A stretch of 64,000 nt of DNA from Hyphomonas adhaerens MHS-3 (GCF_000685235.1 NZ_ARYH01000001.1:2232001-2296000); one strand, 5' to 3'; positions 27,832-37,498 are shown, numbered from the stretch's first letter. The notes: generated by a model not told the origin, from the sequence alone. A program made the numbers and translations.

Positions 27832-28628
27832 GCTGGGTTCGCACGCCACACCATCGGATAAAGCGGGCCGGTAAAAGGTGCGCCATCAGCAAGATCCGGT
27901 TGTGTTGTGGGTATGGCAACTTCGCCCTGAGGCTTGCGGTAACGCGCATCATCGCCAAGCCAGCGGGTGGACAGAACCCGGCGCCTGCCGGCTTTCGGAT
28001 TTCCCGGCGCGCCGTGGACGACCATGCCCTGAAATATCAGACAGTCGCCGGGTGATACGTCCCAAGCCAAAATCTCGTATTTGTCCCGTTCGGCTTCAAT
28101 GTCGGGTAATTCCGGCAAGCCCGTGCCGACATAGGGCGTGCCGTCTGCAAAGTGAGAAGGGTTGTAGGCGTGCCCCCAATTGTGACTGCCACCGACAAAT
28201 TGAAGCGCGACATCGCTCGGGGCCTCATCCACCGGCAGCCAGATGGAACTGACCTGACGTCCGGATACTGCCCAGTAAGGTTGGTCCTGATGCCAAGGGG
28301 TCCGCTCCTGTGATCCTGGCTCCTTCACAAGCAATTGATCGTAGAGAAACGTCGAGGTGGAAGACCCCATGATCTCACCCGCAAGTCTGGCCGCGGGGGA
28401 TTCCCGGACGAATTTCTCGAATAAAGGCGAGCGTGTCCACATGTCGAGGTCGCCAAAGAAAAGCTCTGCGCCCGCAGGGCCATACCGTTCTGCATGTGGG
28501 CCGGGGTTCTGTAGGGCTTCGTCGATGGCTTCTTCGACAAGATCGAGCCAGTTTGAGGCAAAAGCACCACGCAGGATGCAGACACCATTTTGCTCATAGT
28601 CTTGTCGTGCTTGGTCCATATCCAGCAT
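27828..28628 (-). CDS. Phytanoyl-CoA dioxygenase (PhyH) family protein
   Basis: This 266-residue protein is a non-haem Fe(II)/2-oxoglutarate oxygenase. The iron ligands are H113-x-D115 (in TPWHQDQPYWA) and H204 (in VVHGAPGNP). Arg in RRVLSTRW is the 2-oxoglutarate anchor. All required residues are present. The family hydroxylates acyl chains, amino acids and natural products. It ends the minus-strand operon P1 peptidase, serine hydrolase, PhyH, pointing to oxidative processing of a peptide-derived acid or side chain. Confidence 0.85.
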   Translation of the reverse strand: MLDMDQARQDYEQNGVCILRGAFASNWLDLVEEAIDEALQNPGPHAERYGPAGAELFFGDLDMWTRSPLFEKFVRESPAARLAGEIMGSSTSTFLYDQLLVKEPGSQERTPWHQDQPYWAVSGRQVSSIWLPVDEAPSDVALQFVGGSHNWGHAYNPSHFADGTPYVGTGLPELPDIEAERDKYEILAWDVSPGDCLIFQGMVVHGAPGNPKAGRRRVLSTRWLGDDARYRKPQGEVAIPTTQPDLADGAPFTGPLYPMVWRANPA

Positions 28629-28641
28629 GGGTTCGCTCTCG

Positions 28642-30054
28642 CTATTCTTCTGTCTTGGAAAAGGCGAAGGTGGCGCCTGTATAATCCACCTTCAGATCTG
28701 CCCCGTCATCATTGCCGAACGAGAAGACCATCTCGTCGTCATTTTCTGCGTAGAAATTCATGCCCGAAATACGAACCAGCTTTATGGCATCGGTCGGCGC
28801 TGCTGTCCCACCGAAGCGAAAGGCTATGCCGTCATCCTGTTCGACGATGCCGATTCGGTCGAGACCGATCCGCATACGTCCAATATCGTAATCGCCGACA
28901 AGATTCGAGATTTCGCGGTCTGTTAGAGCGTCTGCGGCCTTCATTGGGCGAGGCATATTGAAAAGGATTCGCGCAATTTTCTGCTCTAGGCCGACGGGAG
29001 TGGGGGAGACGTCACGCGTGTTCGCGAGGATGACAATTGAAACGTCATCATCCGGATAGTACGCCATATAGGCGGAGAAGCCATCAATGTCGCCGGCATG
29101 GGCAATCTTGCGGTGTCCTTCCCAATCGCGGATCACGAGGGCACCCAGCGCATAAGGATTGGTTTCGCCGTCTGGAAAGGTTTTCTGCGTGTACAGCGTG
29201 TCGCGGATTGCGTCACCGAGGACGTTCTTGCGATGGACCATGTCGATATAGTGCTGAATATCCTGAACGGTTGAGGCGAGCGATCCGGCTGAGAACGGGA
29301 CAAGTGGGTCCAGCAGCGGCGCATTCTCATACCCGTCCTTGGTGACGGTGTAGCCTTCAGCCCTGTTGGGGATAACCGTGGAGGGGCGATTGTAGTAGGT
29401 GTGCTCAAGGCCGAGGGGCGCAAGAACGTTTTCGGAGAGATACCGATCATAAGTCTGCCCGGACACGGATTCGATGATCAGGCCCAGAAGGTAAGTTCCG
29501 GAGTTCGAATAGCTAAACGCGCTACCCGGCGGAAACATCAGATCATGGGTTTCGAACATGTCACGTATCTCACGCCGCGTGAATTCCCGGCGGCTGCCTG
29601 CAGGAAATTCTGGTTGGGCATTGAAATTTATCAGTCCGGACGTGTGGTTCATCAGTGTCCACACTGGTACGTCCTTGGCCGGGCCAACATAATCGGTCAG
29701 GTACGTGCCAACGGATGCATTCAGGTCAACTTCTCCGGCTGCGACGAGTTGCGAAATCGCGATGGACGTGAAGGACTTTGTGATTGACCCGATAGCGAAA
29801 ACCGTTTCCGGTGTGGCAATTGAATTCTGTTCAAGATCGGCAATGCCTACAGCGCCTTCGTAGATGACCTCATCGCCTTTGCGAACCGACACGGCGATTG
29901 CCGGATAGCGTGCGCTTTTCTGGACGTCACTGACCAGCGAAGCGATCTCCGCCGCCGGTGTCACCTGCGAAATGGAGGGCGTGTCCGAGGTCGCTGTGGC
30001 GCAGCTGGTCAAACCCAGAATGGTGGCCGCTAGGACCAGGATACGAAATGACAT
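28642..30054 (-). CDS. Lipoprotein serine hydrolase, beta-lactamase (class C/S12) family
   Basis: This 470-residue protein has a lipobox (LGLTSC, Cys18), so it is probably anchored in a membrane facing the periplasm. Complete motifs: S90-I-T-K93 (SxxK), Y182-S-N184 and HAGD. A C-terminal lipocalin-like or DUF3471-type tail (about 375-470) follows the catalytic domain, as in many D-aminopeptidase-like members. It is 13 bases upstream of PhyH and 21 bases downstream of the P1 peptidase, so all three share a transcript. Likely a D-peptidase or esterase on imported peptide. Confidence 0.85.
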   Translation of the reverse strand: MSFRILVLAATILGLTSCATATSDTPSISQVTPAAEIASLVSDVQKSARYPAIAVSVRKGDEVIYEGAVGIADLEQNSIATPETVFAIGSITKSFTSIAISQLVAAGEVDLNASVGTYLTDYVGPAKDVPVWTLMNHTSGLINFNAQPEFPAGSRREFTRREIRDMFETHDLMFPPGSAFSYSNSGTYLLGLIIESVSGQTYDRYLSENVLAPLGLEHTYYNRPSTVIPNRAEGYTVTKDGYENAPLLDPLVPFSAGSLASTVQDIQHYIDMVHRKNVLGDAIRDTLYTQKTFPDGETNPYALGALVIRDWEGHRKIAHAGDIDGFSAYMAYYPDDDVSIVILANTRDVSPTPVGLEQKIARILFNMPRPMKAADALTDREISNLVGDYDIGRMRIGLDRIGIVEQDDGIAFRFGGTAAPTDAIKLVRISGMNFYAENDDEMVFSFGNDDGADLKVDYTGATFAFSKTEE

Positions 30055-30075
30055 GATGAAGCTCCGGGAAGAGAT

Positions 30076-31239
30076 TTATTGGTCTTTTTTGGTCGACTGG
30101 ATGATGGCGCGAACTCTGTCCTCTGGAAGTGCGTACACGAACCCGCCACGCCCGCCCGGCATGTCTTCTGCCGCCACGAGCGCATTGAGAATGGCTTCTT
30201 CGGTGGCATCGACAACGGCGTCGAACATTGGATCCAGGGCTTCGCCCGGAAGACTGACATAAGTGGCTGGCGCGTCAGCGCCCAGCGTCACTCTGTTCGC
30301 GGTCGAGAAGGCGAGGAAAATGTCGCCTGAGAGGCTGTCACCCTGGCCGCCTGTGCGCCCCATGCCGATGGCTGCCCGCCGAGCGAGCCGCTTCAGCTGA
30401 CCTGGCAGGAGAGGCGCATCCGTGCCTATCACGATGATAATCGATCCATCCCGTTCCGTGTCCGATTTCGGGGGGCGGGTGGGCTGTAGGTCGGTGATCA
30501 TTTTGCCGACATCAATGCCGTCAATGACCAGTTGTTCGCGATTGCCGTGATTGGCCTGAACCAGAACGCCAACGGTGAAGGCTGTATCTTCTCCGTAACG
30601 GGCAATGCGGGAGGATGTGCCGATGCCGCCCTTGAAGTGATAGGCCACCATGCCTGTGCCGCCGCCGACAGAGCCTTCCTCGACGGGCCCGGTTTTGGCG
30701 CTGTTTAGGGCATCCACCACGTCCTTGGATGTCAGGGGGAAAGACCAGGCGTCGTTGAGGCCGCCATCATATGTTTCGCCGACGACGGGCAGGACGCGGC
30801 TGAACTTTACGTCGTCATTGCCTTTGAAATGTTCTGCCGTCCATTCGAGGACGCCGTCGCGGGCCTCACCAATGCCGAGCGTTCCGGTTAGCGTGACGGG
30901 GCCAAAAAAGGCGCCGAATTCCTCGATGAAGTGCGCGCCCGTCAGTTCGCCTGTGCCGTTGAAGGCGAAATAGCCTGCGCTGACGCCTTCAGTTGCTTCC
31001 TTGCCCAGTGGAAAAACGACGGTCGCGCCGGTTCGCGCGCCCTTGTCGGTCAGGGTAACCTGGCCAACCTCCAGTCCCGGTAGATCAGTGATGGCGTTCA
31101 GTTTGCCAGGCTCACCGTCAAAGGTGATGCCCAGATCGCGAGCTCTTGGGTGGGTTTGGCAGGCTGCAGTACTGGTCAGACAGATGGCTGCGAGCATGAA
31201 TGCCAGCCCGGATCTAGTGAGTGTAGCAGCAACTTGCAT
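30076..31239 (-). CDS. P1/S58 (DmpA-like) self-processing aminopeptidase, lipoprotein
   Basis: From the ATG at 31239 (AAGGGA upstream) the protein has 387 residues with a lipobox TAAC (Cys27). The longer frame from 31335 has no signal. It carries the DmpA/BapA core: the EEGSVGGGTGM segment and the self-cleavage site G265|S266 in RDGSIIIVIGTDAPLL, leaving a beta subunit of about 122 residues, as in DmpA. DmpA is an L-aminopeptidase and D-Ala-esterase/amidase, and relatives cleave beta-peptides. That range suits peptides with D- or beta-amino acids. It is divergent from the M81 peptidase with one shared promoter element between them. Confidence 0.88.
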   Translation of the reverse strand: MQVAATLTRSGLAFMLAAICLTSTAACQTHPRARDLGITFDGEPGKLNAITDLPGLEVGQVTLTDKGARTGATVVFPLGKEATEGVSAGYFAFNGTGELTGAHFIEEFGAFFGPVTLTGTLGIGEARDGVLEWTAEHFKGNDDVKFSRVLPVVGETYDGGLNDAWSFPLTSKDVVDALNSAKTGPVEEGSVGGGTGMVAYHFKGGIGTSSRIARYGEDTAFTVGVLVQANHGNREQLVIDGIDVGKMITDLQPTRPPKSDTERDGSIIIVIGTDAPLLPGQLKRLARRAAIGMGRTGGQGDSLSGDIFLAFSTANRVTLGADAPATYVSLPGEALDPMFDAVVDATEEAILNALVAAEDMPGGRGGFVYALPEDRVRAIIQSTKKDQ

Positions 31240-31345
31240 GGCTTTTCCCTTGCGGTTTGATTCCGGCGGTCTGACACTGCGTTTCTGACGTGTTGCTGTG
31301 TCAACACTGGGGGTTGTGATTGCGAAGGTTTTCAAATAAATGAAG

Positions 31346-31355
31346 TTGATCTCAA
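31346..31355. promoter_or_regulatory. Shared promoter element B (TTGATCTCAA)
   Basis: Between the divergent P1 and M81 peptidase genes lies CAAATAAATGAAG, then TTGATCTCAA with perfect TTGA/TCAA arms, then AATCAATAAAAA. Position and sequence match elements A, C and D. One site could serve both directions. Confidence 0.55.
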
Positions 31356-31391
31356 AATCAATAAAAATTTGAACGACGATTCGGAGCGAAC

Positions 31392-32891
31392 GTGAAAATC
31401 TTTGTCGGCGGTATACGGACTGAGACCAATACGTTCGTCTCCAGAAAGACGAGCAAAGCGGATTTTCGGGACGGCGGCATTTGTCCAGCGCATGCGCCCG
31501 TCGTCGATCCGGGGCTTCACCCAGGTTATGTAGGCATCATGCAGGCGGCATGTGACGCGGGCTGCGAGATCGGGCGTGGCATCGTTGCTTACGCTGTCCC
31601 GGGCGGGCCGGTCGAGCAGCCCGTCTATGAGGCATTGAAAGCCGAGCTGCTGGAAGACCTGCGACGAGCCCTGCCGGTAGACTTGGTTCTGCTGGATCTC
31701 CATGGCGCAATGGTTGCGGAAGAAACGTTGGATTGTGAAGGAGAGATTCTCAAAAATGTCCGCAACATAGTGGGCCCGGATGTTGTGATCGGTGCACTTC
31801 TGGACCCTCATGCTGTTCTGACCCGGGAGATGCTGACTGAGGCCGATTTGCTGCACGCCTATAAAGAGTATCCACATATTGACGTTATGACGCGCGGAAT
31901 CGAGTTGTTCGATGCCAGTCTGGCGATGGCGAAAAATGGTCACCGCCCAAGTGCGACAATTGCGGACTGCGGCCTTATCGGAGGCTTTCCGACTGTTGCG
32001 CAGCCGATGGCGGGCTTTGTTGAATGGATGAAGCGGGCGGAATCCCGGCCGGGCGTGGTGTCGGTTTCGCTCATTCAGAGCTTCCCTTGGTGTGACCATC
32101 CGGAAGCAGGCGCAAAGTTGCTGGTTTATGCGGACGAGCCAGATACGGGACGAGAAATTGCGGAAGAGGGGGGCGAGCGGTTTCGTGCCTTGTTCGAGGC
32201 CGCAGTGATGACTGCGCTCGAGCCCTATGAGGCCGCCTGTATTGTCAGGGACAATCCCGGGCAGCGCTACATAATTGCCGATGTGTCCGACAATCCCGGG
32301 GGCGGTGCGAGCGGGGATGCGACGCATGTCTTGCGTGCCCTTGTCGAGCAAGGCGTCGATGGGATTGGGCTGGGCATACTCAATGATCCGGGTACGCTGG
32401 AATTGGCCCACAGGCTCGGACTTGGCGGTGAGGGCGAATTCGCGCTCGGCGGCAAGGAGACGTCGTTTTCAGGTGCGCCGCTTGCCGTTCTCGGCCGGGT
32501 GGCAGGCCTGGCAGACGATGACGGGGTGGATGCGCGCGGGTCGGTGGGGGGGCCATCATCAGGGCCTCTGGCACTGATCGAGACAAGTTTCGGAGGTGTT
32601 GTTGTCGGCCGTGAGCGCCGGCAGGCGCTATCGCCCTCCTTCTTTACAGCCGTTGGTGCGGACCCGCAGGCGTTCCGGTGTATCGTCCTGAAATCTTCAG
32701 CTCATTTCCGGGCCGCGTTTGCCGACTTTGAAAATACGATCCTTGAGGTGGGGTCCCCGACAGCTATGAACACCAATCTGGACGAGATGCCATTTGAGCG
32801 GATTCTCCGACCGCTCTGGCCATTCGACCCACTACCTCCGCTCAAGATTTGGGCGATTCAGGGGGGAGCAGGGGAGGCAGAGGGCGACTGA
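31392..32891 (+). CDS. M81-family metallopeptidase (MlrC-like)
   Basis: This 499-residue protein starts MKIFVGGIRTETNTF, the family's N-terminal signature. Metal-site candidates are in LLDLHGAMV and LLDPHAVLT, with conserved HAYKEYPHID and DVSDNPGGGASGD. M81 is the family of MlrC, the peptidase that finishes microcystin breakdown; most members act on unknown peptides or amides. No signal peptide, so it is cytoplasmic, at the end of a chain of exported peptidases. It reads away from the P1 peptidase and is followed by TBDR 4. Confidence 0.88.
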   Translation: MKIFVGGIRTETNTFVSRKTSKADFRDGGICPAHAPVVDPGLHPGYVGIMQAACDAGCEIGRGIVAYAVPGGPVEQPVYEALKAELLEDLRRALPVDLVLLDLHGAMVAEETLDCEGEILKNVRNIVGPDVVIGALLDPHAVLTREMLTEADLLHAYKEYPHIDVMTRGIELFDASLAMAKNGHRPSATIADCGLIGGFPTVAQPMAGFVEWMKRAESRPGVVSVSLIQSFPWCDHPEAGAKLLVYADEPDTGREIAEEGGERFRALFEAAVMTALEPYEAACIVRDNPGQRYIIADVSDNPGGGASGDATHVLRALVEQGVDGIGLGILNDPGTLELAHRLGLGGEGEFALGGKETSFSGAPLAVLGRVAGLADDDGVDARGSVGGPSSGPLALIETSFGGVVVGRERRQALSPSFFTAVGADPQAFRCIVLKSSAHFRAAFADFENTILEVGSPTAMNTNLDEMPFERILRPLWPFDPLPPLKIWAIQGGAGEAEGD

Positions 32892-32932
32892 AAGCGGCAG
32901 GTTGTGCTCTTGCTACAAATAAAAAATTGAAG

Positions 32933-32942
32933 TTGACATCAT
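32933..32942 (+). promoter_or_regulatory. Shared promoter element C (TTGACATCAT)
   Basis: CTACAAATAAAAAATTGAAG precedes TTGACATCAT, followed by AATTAAATATAAC. This is the fullest copy of the shared element, 75 bases before the TBDR 4 start. TTGACA also reads as a -35 box, so promoter and operator may coincide. Confidence 0.55.
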
Positions 32943-33017
32943 AATTAAATATAACTCCTATCAGAATGGAAAGCTGGTCCTCTGTCCGGGGGAGGCGAGA
33001 GCGGAGAGGAGCTAAAA

Positions 33018-35198
33018 ATGCGCACTCAGGTAAAAAGGAATATTCGTATGCATAACATTGCGAAGATAGGCAGCGTGTCTGCGATATCTCTTGCCCTTTT
33101 TGGGACGGCGCAGGCCGAGGAAGTCAACAAGCTGGATACAATCATTGTCACGGCGCAGAAGCGGGAACAATCGATCCTCGAAGTGCCGGTGGCTGTCAGC
33201 GCTGTTTCTTCAGAGTCGCTCGAGGCAGCGGGTGTAACGCGTCTGGACGATCTCTCGTCCGCTTTCCCGAACGTGTACATGAATACGAACAATTCACTTC
33301 GCACGACATCGATCTCAATTCGGGGTGTCGCCTCGAACCCGAACAATCCCGGGGTCGATCAGGGCGTCGGTGTCTTCGTGGATGGCGTCTATCAGAGCCG
33401 CCCAACGACGATTAATACCAACCTGTACGACCTTGAGCGCGTTGAAGTGATCCGGGGGCCGCAGGGGGCACTCTATGGCAAGAACACGATCGCGGGCGCT
33501 GTAAACCTGATTTCCAAGCTGCCAGGCGACAAGAGCGGCATCGAAGGTGCCGTCAATATCGGTGACTATGATGCGCTGAACCTTTTTGGCGCGGCTGACC
33601 TGGTCGTCAGCGACACTGCAAAGGCGCGTATTTCGCTTTCCTCCCAGCGTCGGAGCGGCTTCACGGATAATGCCACCACCGGCACCGATCTGGATGATGT
33701 CGATGGCACGTCGCTTCGGTTTGCCGTTGTCCTTGACCCGGCCGAAAACTTCCGCGTGATTTGGCGTGGCGATGCGGCGGAAGACCGTACAAATATGGGC
33801 GCCAGTGAGGTGCTCGCGAATGGTGTCCTGGCCGGTTCACCGCTCGCAGATGCGAACCCGGAAGACCGTGTTGTCTCGAACGATTTTGATCCGGTCCAGA
33901 ACCGTGACCTTTGGGGCACCTCTCTGGAAGCGGAATGGACCTTCGGTGGAGGCACATTGACGTCGTTGACGGCGTTTCGCGAATATCAGTGGTTCAATGC
34001 TGCCGACAATGACTTTACGCCGCTGAACCAGCTTCGCTCGGGTATTTCGGAAGAGCAGAGCCAGTTCTCACAGGAAGTGCGGTTCACATCTGAAAAGGGT
34101 GAGCACTTCGATTATATTGTGGGCGCCTATTACCTGAAAGAAGACCTGAGTGCGGTGTCCAACGCCATCATCGGTCCGGATTTGGGTGTGTATCCGGCCG
34201 AGACCCCTATCGACATTTTTGCCGACCTCACGACGACCAGCTATGCTGCGTTCGGCCAAATGAATTTCCACTTCAATGAGCAAGTGGGAATCACGGCGGC
34301 CCTAAGGGCGTCCAAAGATGAGAAGGACGTTGCGCATTCCGCCGTCGGTGATCCCTACGGTGCGGTCCTGGCAGATTCCGCGCTTCGGAAACTGTCGCGT
34401 AAGGACGAGGAATTGACGCCGTCAATCAGCCTCAACTGGACGCCTTCCGACAATACGCTGCTCTATGCGTCCTATGCGCGTGGCTACAAATCGGGCGGCT
34501 ATAACGTCTTCTCGATCAACGCTGGCAGCGACGCTGAATACAGGCCGGAATTTGTCAACAATTACGAGCTTGGCGCTAAGTCGACCCTCGCAGATGGCGC
34601 CATCTATCTCGCGGCGGCTGCCTTCTTCCTGGATTATACCGACCTCCAGGTGAACCAGCTTGTGACTATTGGTGGTGTGCCAACCTTCACAACATCCAAT
34701 GCGGCCGCTGCCGAAAGCTGGGGCGTGGAACTGGAGGCGACTTGGGAGCCGATCGACGCTTTGCGTTTCACGGCAGCTTACGGCTACCTCAACGGCGAGT
34801 ACTCTGACTTCCAGAATGCGACATCTTCCGGAGAAGATTATTCCGGCAACAGCTTGCCCGAGGCGCCGGAGCATTCTCTGTCCATCAATGGTGATTACCG
34901 TCGGTCTATGACGCCGTCGATTGATTTTGTCCTGCACGCAGATACGAGCTATCGAAGCAAGATATACTTCTCCGCCAGCAATGATTCCGACTTCACGCAG
35001 GATGCAGTAACGCTTCTGAATTCGCGGATCGGTATTGCCGCCAACGACGATAGCTGGAGCCTGATGCTCTGGGGTCGGAATCTCAGCGATGAAACCTATG
35101 CAGTGAGCCGGTCTTCAGGGGTCATCATCCCCGGACAGCAGATCCAGTCGCTCGGTGCCCCCCGCACCTTCGGTGTGGAGCTTCGGGCGCGCTACTAG
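33018..35198 (+). CDS. TonB-dependent outer-membrane receptor 4
   Basis: This 726-residue TBDR has a signal peptide (about residues 12-34, ending AQAEE). A second ATG at 33048 (MHNIAKIGS) would give a cleaner signal peptide, so the start is uncertain by ten codons; GGAG lies just before 33018. TonB box LDTIIVTAQKREQ, plug motifs SAFPNVYMN, IRGVASNP, LERVEVIRGPQGALYGKNTIAGAVNL and a C-terminal tyrosine (LRARY) show a complete receptor. It heads the TRAP/BASS transport genes, so its cargo is probably broken down to organic acids. Confidence 0.95.
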   Translation: MRTQVKRNIRMHNIAKIGSVSAISLALFGTAQAEEVNKLDTIIVTAQKREQSILEVPVAVSAVSSESLEAAGVTRLDDLSSAFPNVYMNTNNSLRTTSISIRGVASNPNNPGVDQGVGVFVDGVYQSRPTTINTNLYDLERVEVIRGPQGALYGKNTIAGAVNLISKLPGDKSGIEGAVNIGDYDALNLFGAADLVVSDTAKARISLSSQRRSGFTDNATTGTDLDDVDGTSLRFAVVLDPAENFRVIWRGDAAEDRTNMGASEVLANGVLAGSPLADANPEDRVVSNDFDPVQNRDLWGTSLEAEWTFGGGTLTSLTAFREYQWFNAADNDFTPLNQLRSGISEEQSQFSQEVRFTSEKGEHFDYIVGAYYLKEDLSAVSNAIIGPDLGVYPAETPIDIFADLTTTSYAAFGQMNFHFNEQVGITAALRASKDEKDVAHSAVGDPYGAVLADSALRKLSRKDEELTPSISLNWTPSDNTLLYASYARGYKSGGYNVFSINAGSDAEYRPEFVNNYELGAKSTLADGAIYLAAAAFFLDYTDLQVNQLVTIGGVPTFTTSNAAAAESWGVELEATWEPIDALRFTAAYGYLNGEYSDFQNATSSGEDYSGNSLPEAPEHSLSINGDYRRSMTPSIDFVLHADTSYRSKIYFSASNDSDFTQDAVTLLNSRIGIAANDDSWSLMLWGRNLSDETYAVSRSSGVIIPGQQIQSLGAPRTFGVELRARY

Positions 35199-35228
35199 CG
35201 GCGTGGCTCCAGCAGAACAGATCTGATA

Positions 35229-36506
35229 ATGTCGCGCATTGCCGCCTTCATCATGTTGCTTCTCACCGCCCTTTTGGGTGTGGGACTGGCCTATGTGATG
35301 GGGGTGGCCGGCATTCTCGGATTCTACGTTGCTGGTCTGGGTGACTTTCTCCAGGCTTTGCCGCGCCGGGCCTTCTCTCAGCTGGACGTCTTCGCCCTGA
35401 TGGCAATGCCTTTGTTTGTGCTTGTTGGTGAGCTGATGAACAGAGGGGGGATCACGCGGTCTCTGATCAATCTCGCATCGCTTGTTGTCGGACGAAGCCG
35501 GGGCGGTCTCGGACATGTGAACGTCGCCAGCAGCGTGTTCTTTGCCGGCGTTTCCGGGTCTGCCATGGCTGATGCTGCGGCACTCTCATCGACGCTTGTT
35601 CCGGCAATGAAGGAGAACGGATATTCCGGTGTCTATGCCGGCGCGATCACTGCGGCTTCCTCCGTTATCGGGCCGCTGATTCCACCTAGCATTATTCTGA
35701 TATTTTACGGTGCGATCATGAATGTGGATGTTGCCGCACTGTTCGCCGCTTCGATCGTGCCGGGGCTTTTATTGAGTCTGGCACTATTTGCGGCAAATGC
35801 CATCTTTGCGCGTCTGCATAATCATCCCTCCCTCAATGAACGTCCACCGTTTTTCCGAACGGTCCGGAAGGCCGGGCCGGCGATGCTGTTGCCGTTCATC
35901 ATTATCGCCGGGATTGTGTTCGGGGTCGTCACCCCGACGGAGGCCGCTGCGCTGGCGGTTGTGACAGCGCTTTTGATTATCGCCCTCGGAGGCGAATTGA
36001 AGCTGGCGAACGTGAAAGAGGCCGTTTTTGGAGCGACCATCTTCACCGGCGCGATTTTTGCGATCATCTTTGCGGCGGCGAGCATAAACTTTCTTGCCGC
36101 TGTGGTTGGCGCGCCTGCGATAATCGCGGCATGGTTGGATGCGCATGCACTCAGCCTGAATACCTATCTCGCTGTTCTGACCATTATCTTCATCCTTGTT
36201 GGCATGGTCTTGGATACACAGATCGCGCTCATTCTGCTCGCGCCAATTCTTGTTCCTGCGGCTTATACACTGGGCGCCGATCCCGTGCATCTGGGAGTGA
36301 TCGTCTGTTTCACGATCACGCTGGGTCTGATTACGCCTCCGCTGGGCGGGGTTGTTCTGATCGTCTCCGCCGCCACGCGTGAATCCTACTGGGCTCTGAT
36401 GAAGGTGCTGATGCCGTTCATCCTGATAGAGTTTGCGGTACTGTTTCTACTGCTATACGTGCCGGATATTGTTTTGACCCTGCCACGCGTGCTGGGGCTA
36501 CTATGA
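35229..36506 (+). CDS. TRAP transporter, large permease (DctM)
   Basis: This 425-residue membrane protein has the DctM signature (FALMAMPLFVLVGELM, GVSGSAMADAAALSSTLVPAM, IPPSIILIFYG, VTPTEAAALAVV). It is the Na+-coupled transport channel of a TRAP system taking up organic acids or amino-acid-like anions. It lies 30 bases after TBDR 4, and its stop overlaps the binding-protein start by four bases. The gene order here is M-P-Q, not the usual P-Q-M. Confidence 0.92.
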   Translation: MSRIAAFIMLLLTALLGVGLAYVMGVAGILGFYVAGLGDFLQALPRRAFSQLDVFALMAMPLFVLVGELMNRGGITRSLINLASLVVGRSRGGLGHVNVASSVFFAGVSGSAMADAAALSSTLVPAMKENGYSGVYAGAITAASSVIGPLIPPSIILIFYGAIMNVDVAALFAASIVPGLLLSLALFAANAIFARLHNHPSLNERPPFFRTVRKAGPAMLLPFIIIAGIVFGVVTPTEAAALAVVTALLIIALGGELKLANVKEAVFGATIFTGAIFAIIFAAASINFLAAVVGAPAIIAAWLDAHALSLNTYLAVLTIIFILVGMVLDTQIALILLAPILVPAAYTLGADPVHLGVIVCFTITLGLITPPLGGVVLIVSAATRESYWALMKVLMPFILIEFAVLFLLLYVPDIVLTLPRVLGLL

Positions 36507-37498
36507 TCGGCGTCCTGGACAGAAGAACGCTTTTAATGGCGACAGGTGCTTTGGCCCTGACTGGGTGCCAGCCTGCGTCGCGCTCCCGTATGAGAGTTGC
36601 GCTGGCCGGATCCCCCAATGAAAACTGGAACGGCGTCTGGGTCTGGATGCGCGCATTCATTGAAGCAATGGAAGCTTCAGGTTCGCCCATATCGCTTAGC
36701 ACAAATGCCTCTCTTGGCCGAGAAGAAGACCGGACCGAGCTGACAGGGCTTGGCCTATTGCAGCTCAACGATGCCAGCGTTTCCGAAGCGACAGCGTTGA
36801 GTGAAATGTATGTGGTCGCACAATTGCCATTTCTATTCCGGGATCTGGTTCAATTTGACCAGTTGCTGTCGGACGAAGCCTTCCTTTCCGAATTAAACCA
36901 GAAGCTGGCGCGCGCGGGGCTTGTGCTGATTGATGCGGCATTCCTTGGTGGAATGAGCGGGCTTTTCACAACGCAAAGGCCCGTGCGTGAAATAGAAGAT
37001 ATGAAAGGTTTGCGTCTGCGCGCGATGGATCAGCGAGACCTCGTTCTGATCGAATCCTTCGGGGCGTCAGGCGTTCAGGTCGCCTGGGAGGAAACACCGC
37101 AGGCGCTGCAGACCGGGATTGCATCTGGCTACTTCAACCCTCCGCTTGCGCCGGTCCTTTTTGGTCACGGTGCCTACCTGAAATATTTTACAGACCTCAA
37201 AGTGGCGCCGGCCCACCGCCTGATTGTGGCATCATCAAAGTGGATGAATGCGATGGATGCCTCGACGCGGAAAGCGGTCGAGGCAGCATTTGCAGCGGGT
37301 AGGCTGGCGAACCGGAAATGGTCGGAGCAACGCCTGCAAAGCGATCTCGAACTGCTTAAGGATACCGGAATCGAAACGGTCCACGTATCGGAAGAAGCGC
37401 GGAGCAAATTCCGCGAGGTCGCCCGGCGGTCCTACAGTGCGTATGCGCGAGACTCCGTGATTGATCATGTGCTGAAAATTTCTGGCAGGTATTTGTGA
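36503..37498 (+). CDS. TRAP transporter substrate-binding protein (DctP family)
   Basis: This 331-residue protein has a lipobox (LALTGC, about Cys22), so it may be tethered rather than freely periplasmic. The DctP fold is seen in the LPFLFRDLVQFDQLL segment, MKGLRLRAMDQ (with the arginine that usually grips the ligand carboxylate) and WEETPQALQTGI. It overlaps both neighbours by a few bases. Ligand not predictable; a carboxylate is expected from the conserved arginine. Confidence 0.88.
   Translation: MIGVLDRRTLLMATGALALTGCQPASRSRMRVALAGSPNENWNGVWVWMRAFIEAMEASGSPISLSTNASLGREEDRTELTGLGLLQLNDASVSEATALSEMYVVAQLPFLFRDLVQFDQLLSDEAFLSELNQKLARAGLVLIDAAFLGGMSGLFTTQRPVREIEDMKGLRLRAMDQRDLVLIESFGASGVQVAWEETPQALQTGIASGYFNPPLAPVLFGHGAYLKYFTDLKVAPAHRLIVASSKWMNAMDASTRKAVEAAFAAGRLANRKWSEQRLQSDLELLKDTGIETVHVSEEARSKFREVARRSYSAYARDSVIDHVLKISGRYL

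Noticed and set aside
31332..32411. 359-codon frame opposite the M81 peptidase
   Set aside because: Shadow of a strongly supported gene; no motifs and the M81 protein accounts for the sequence.
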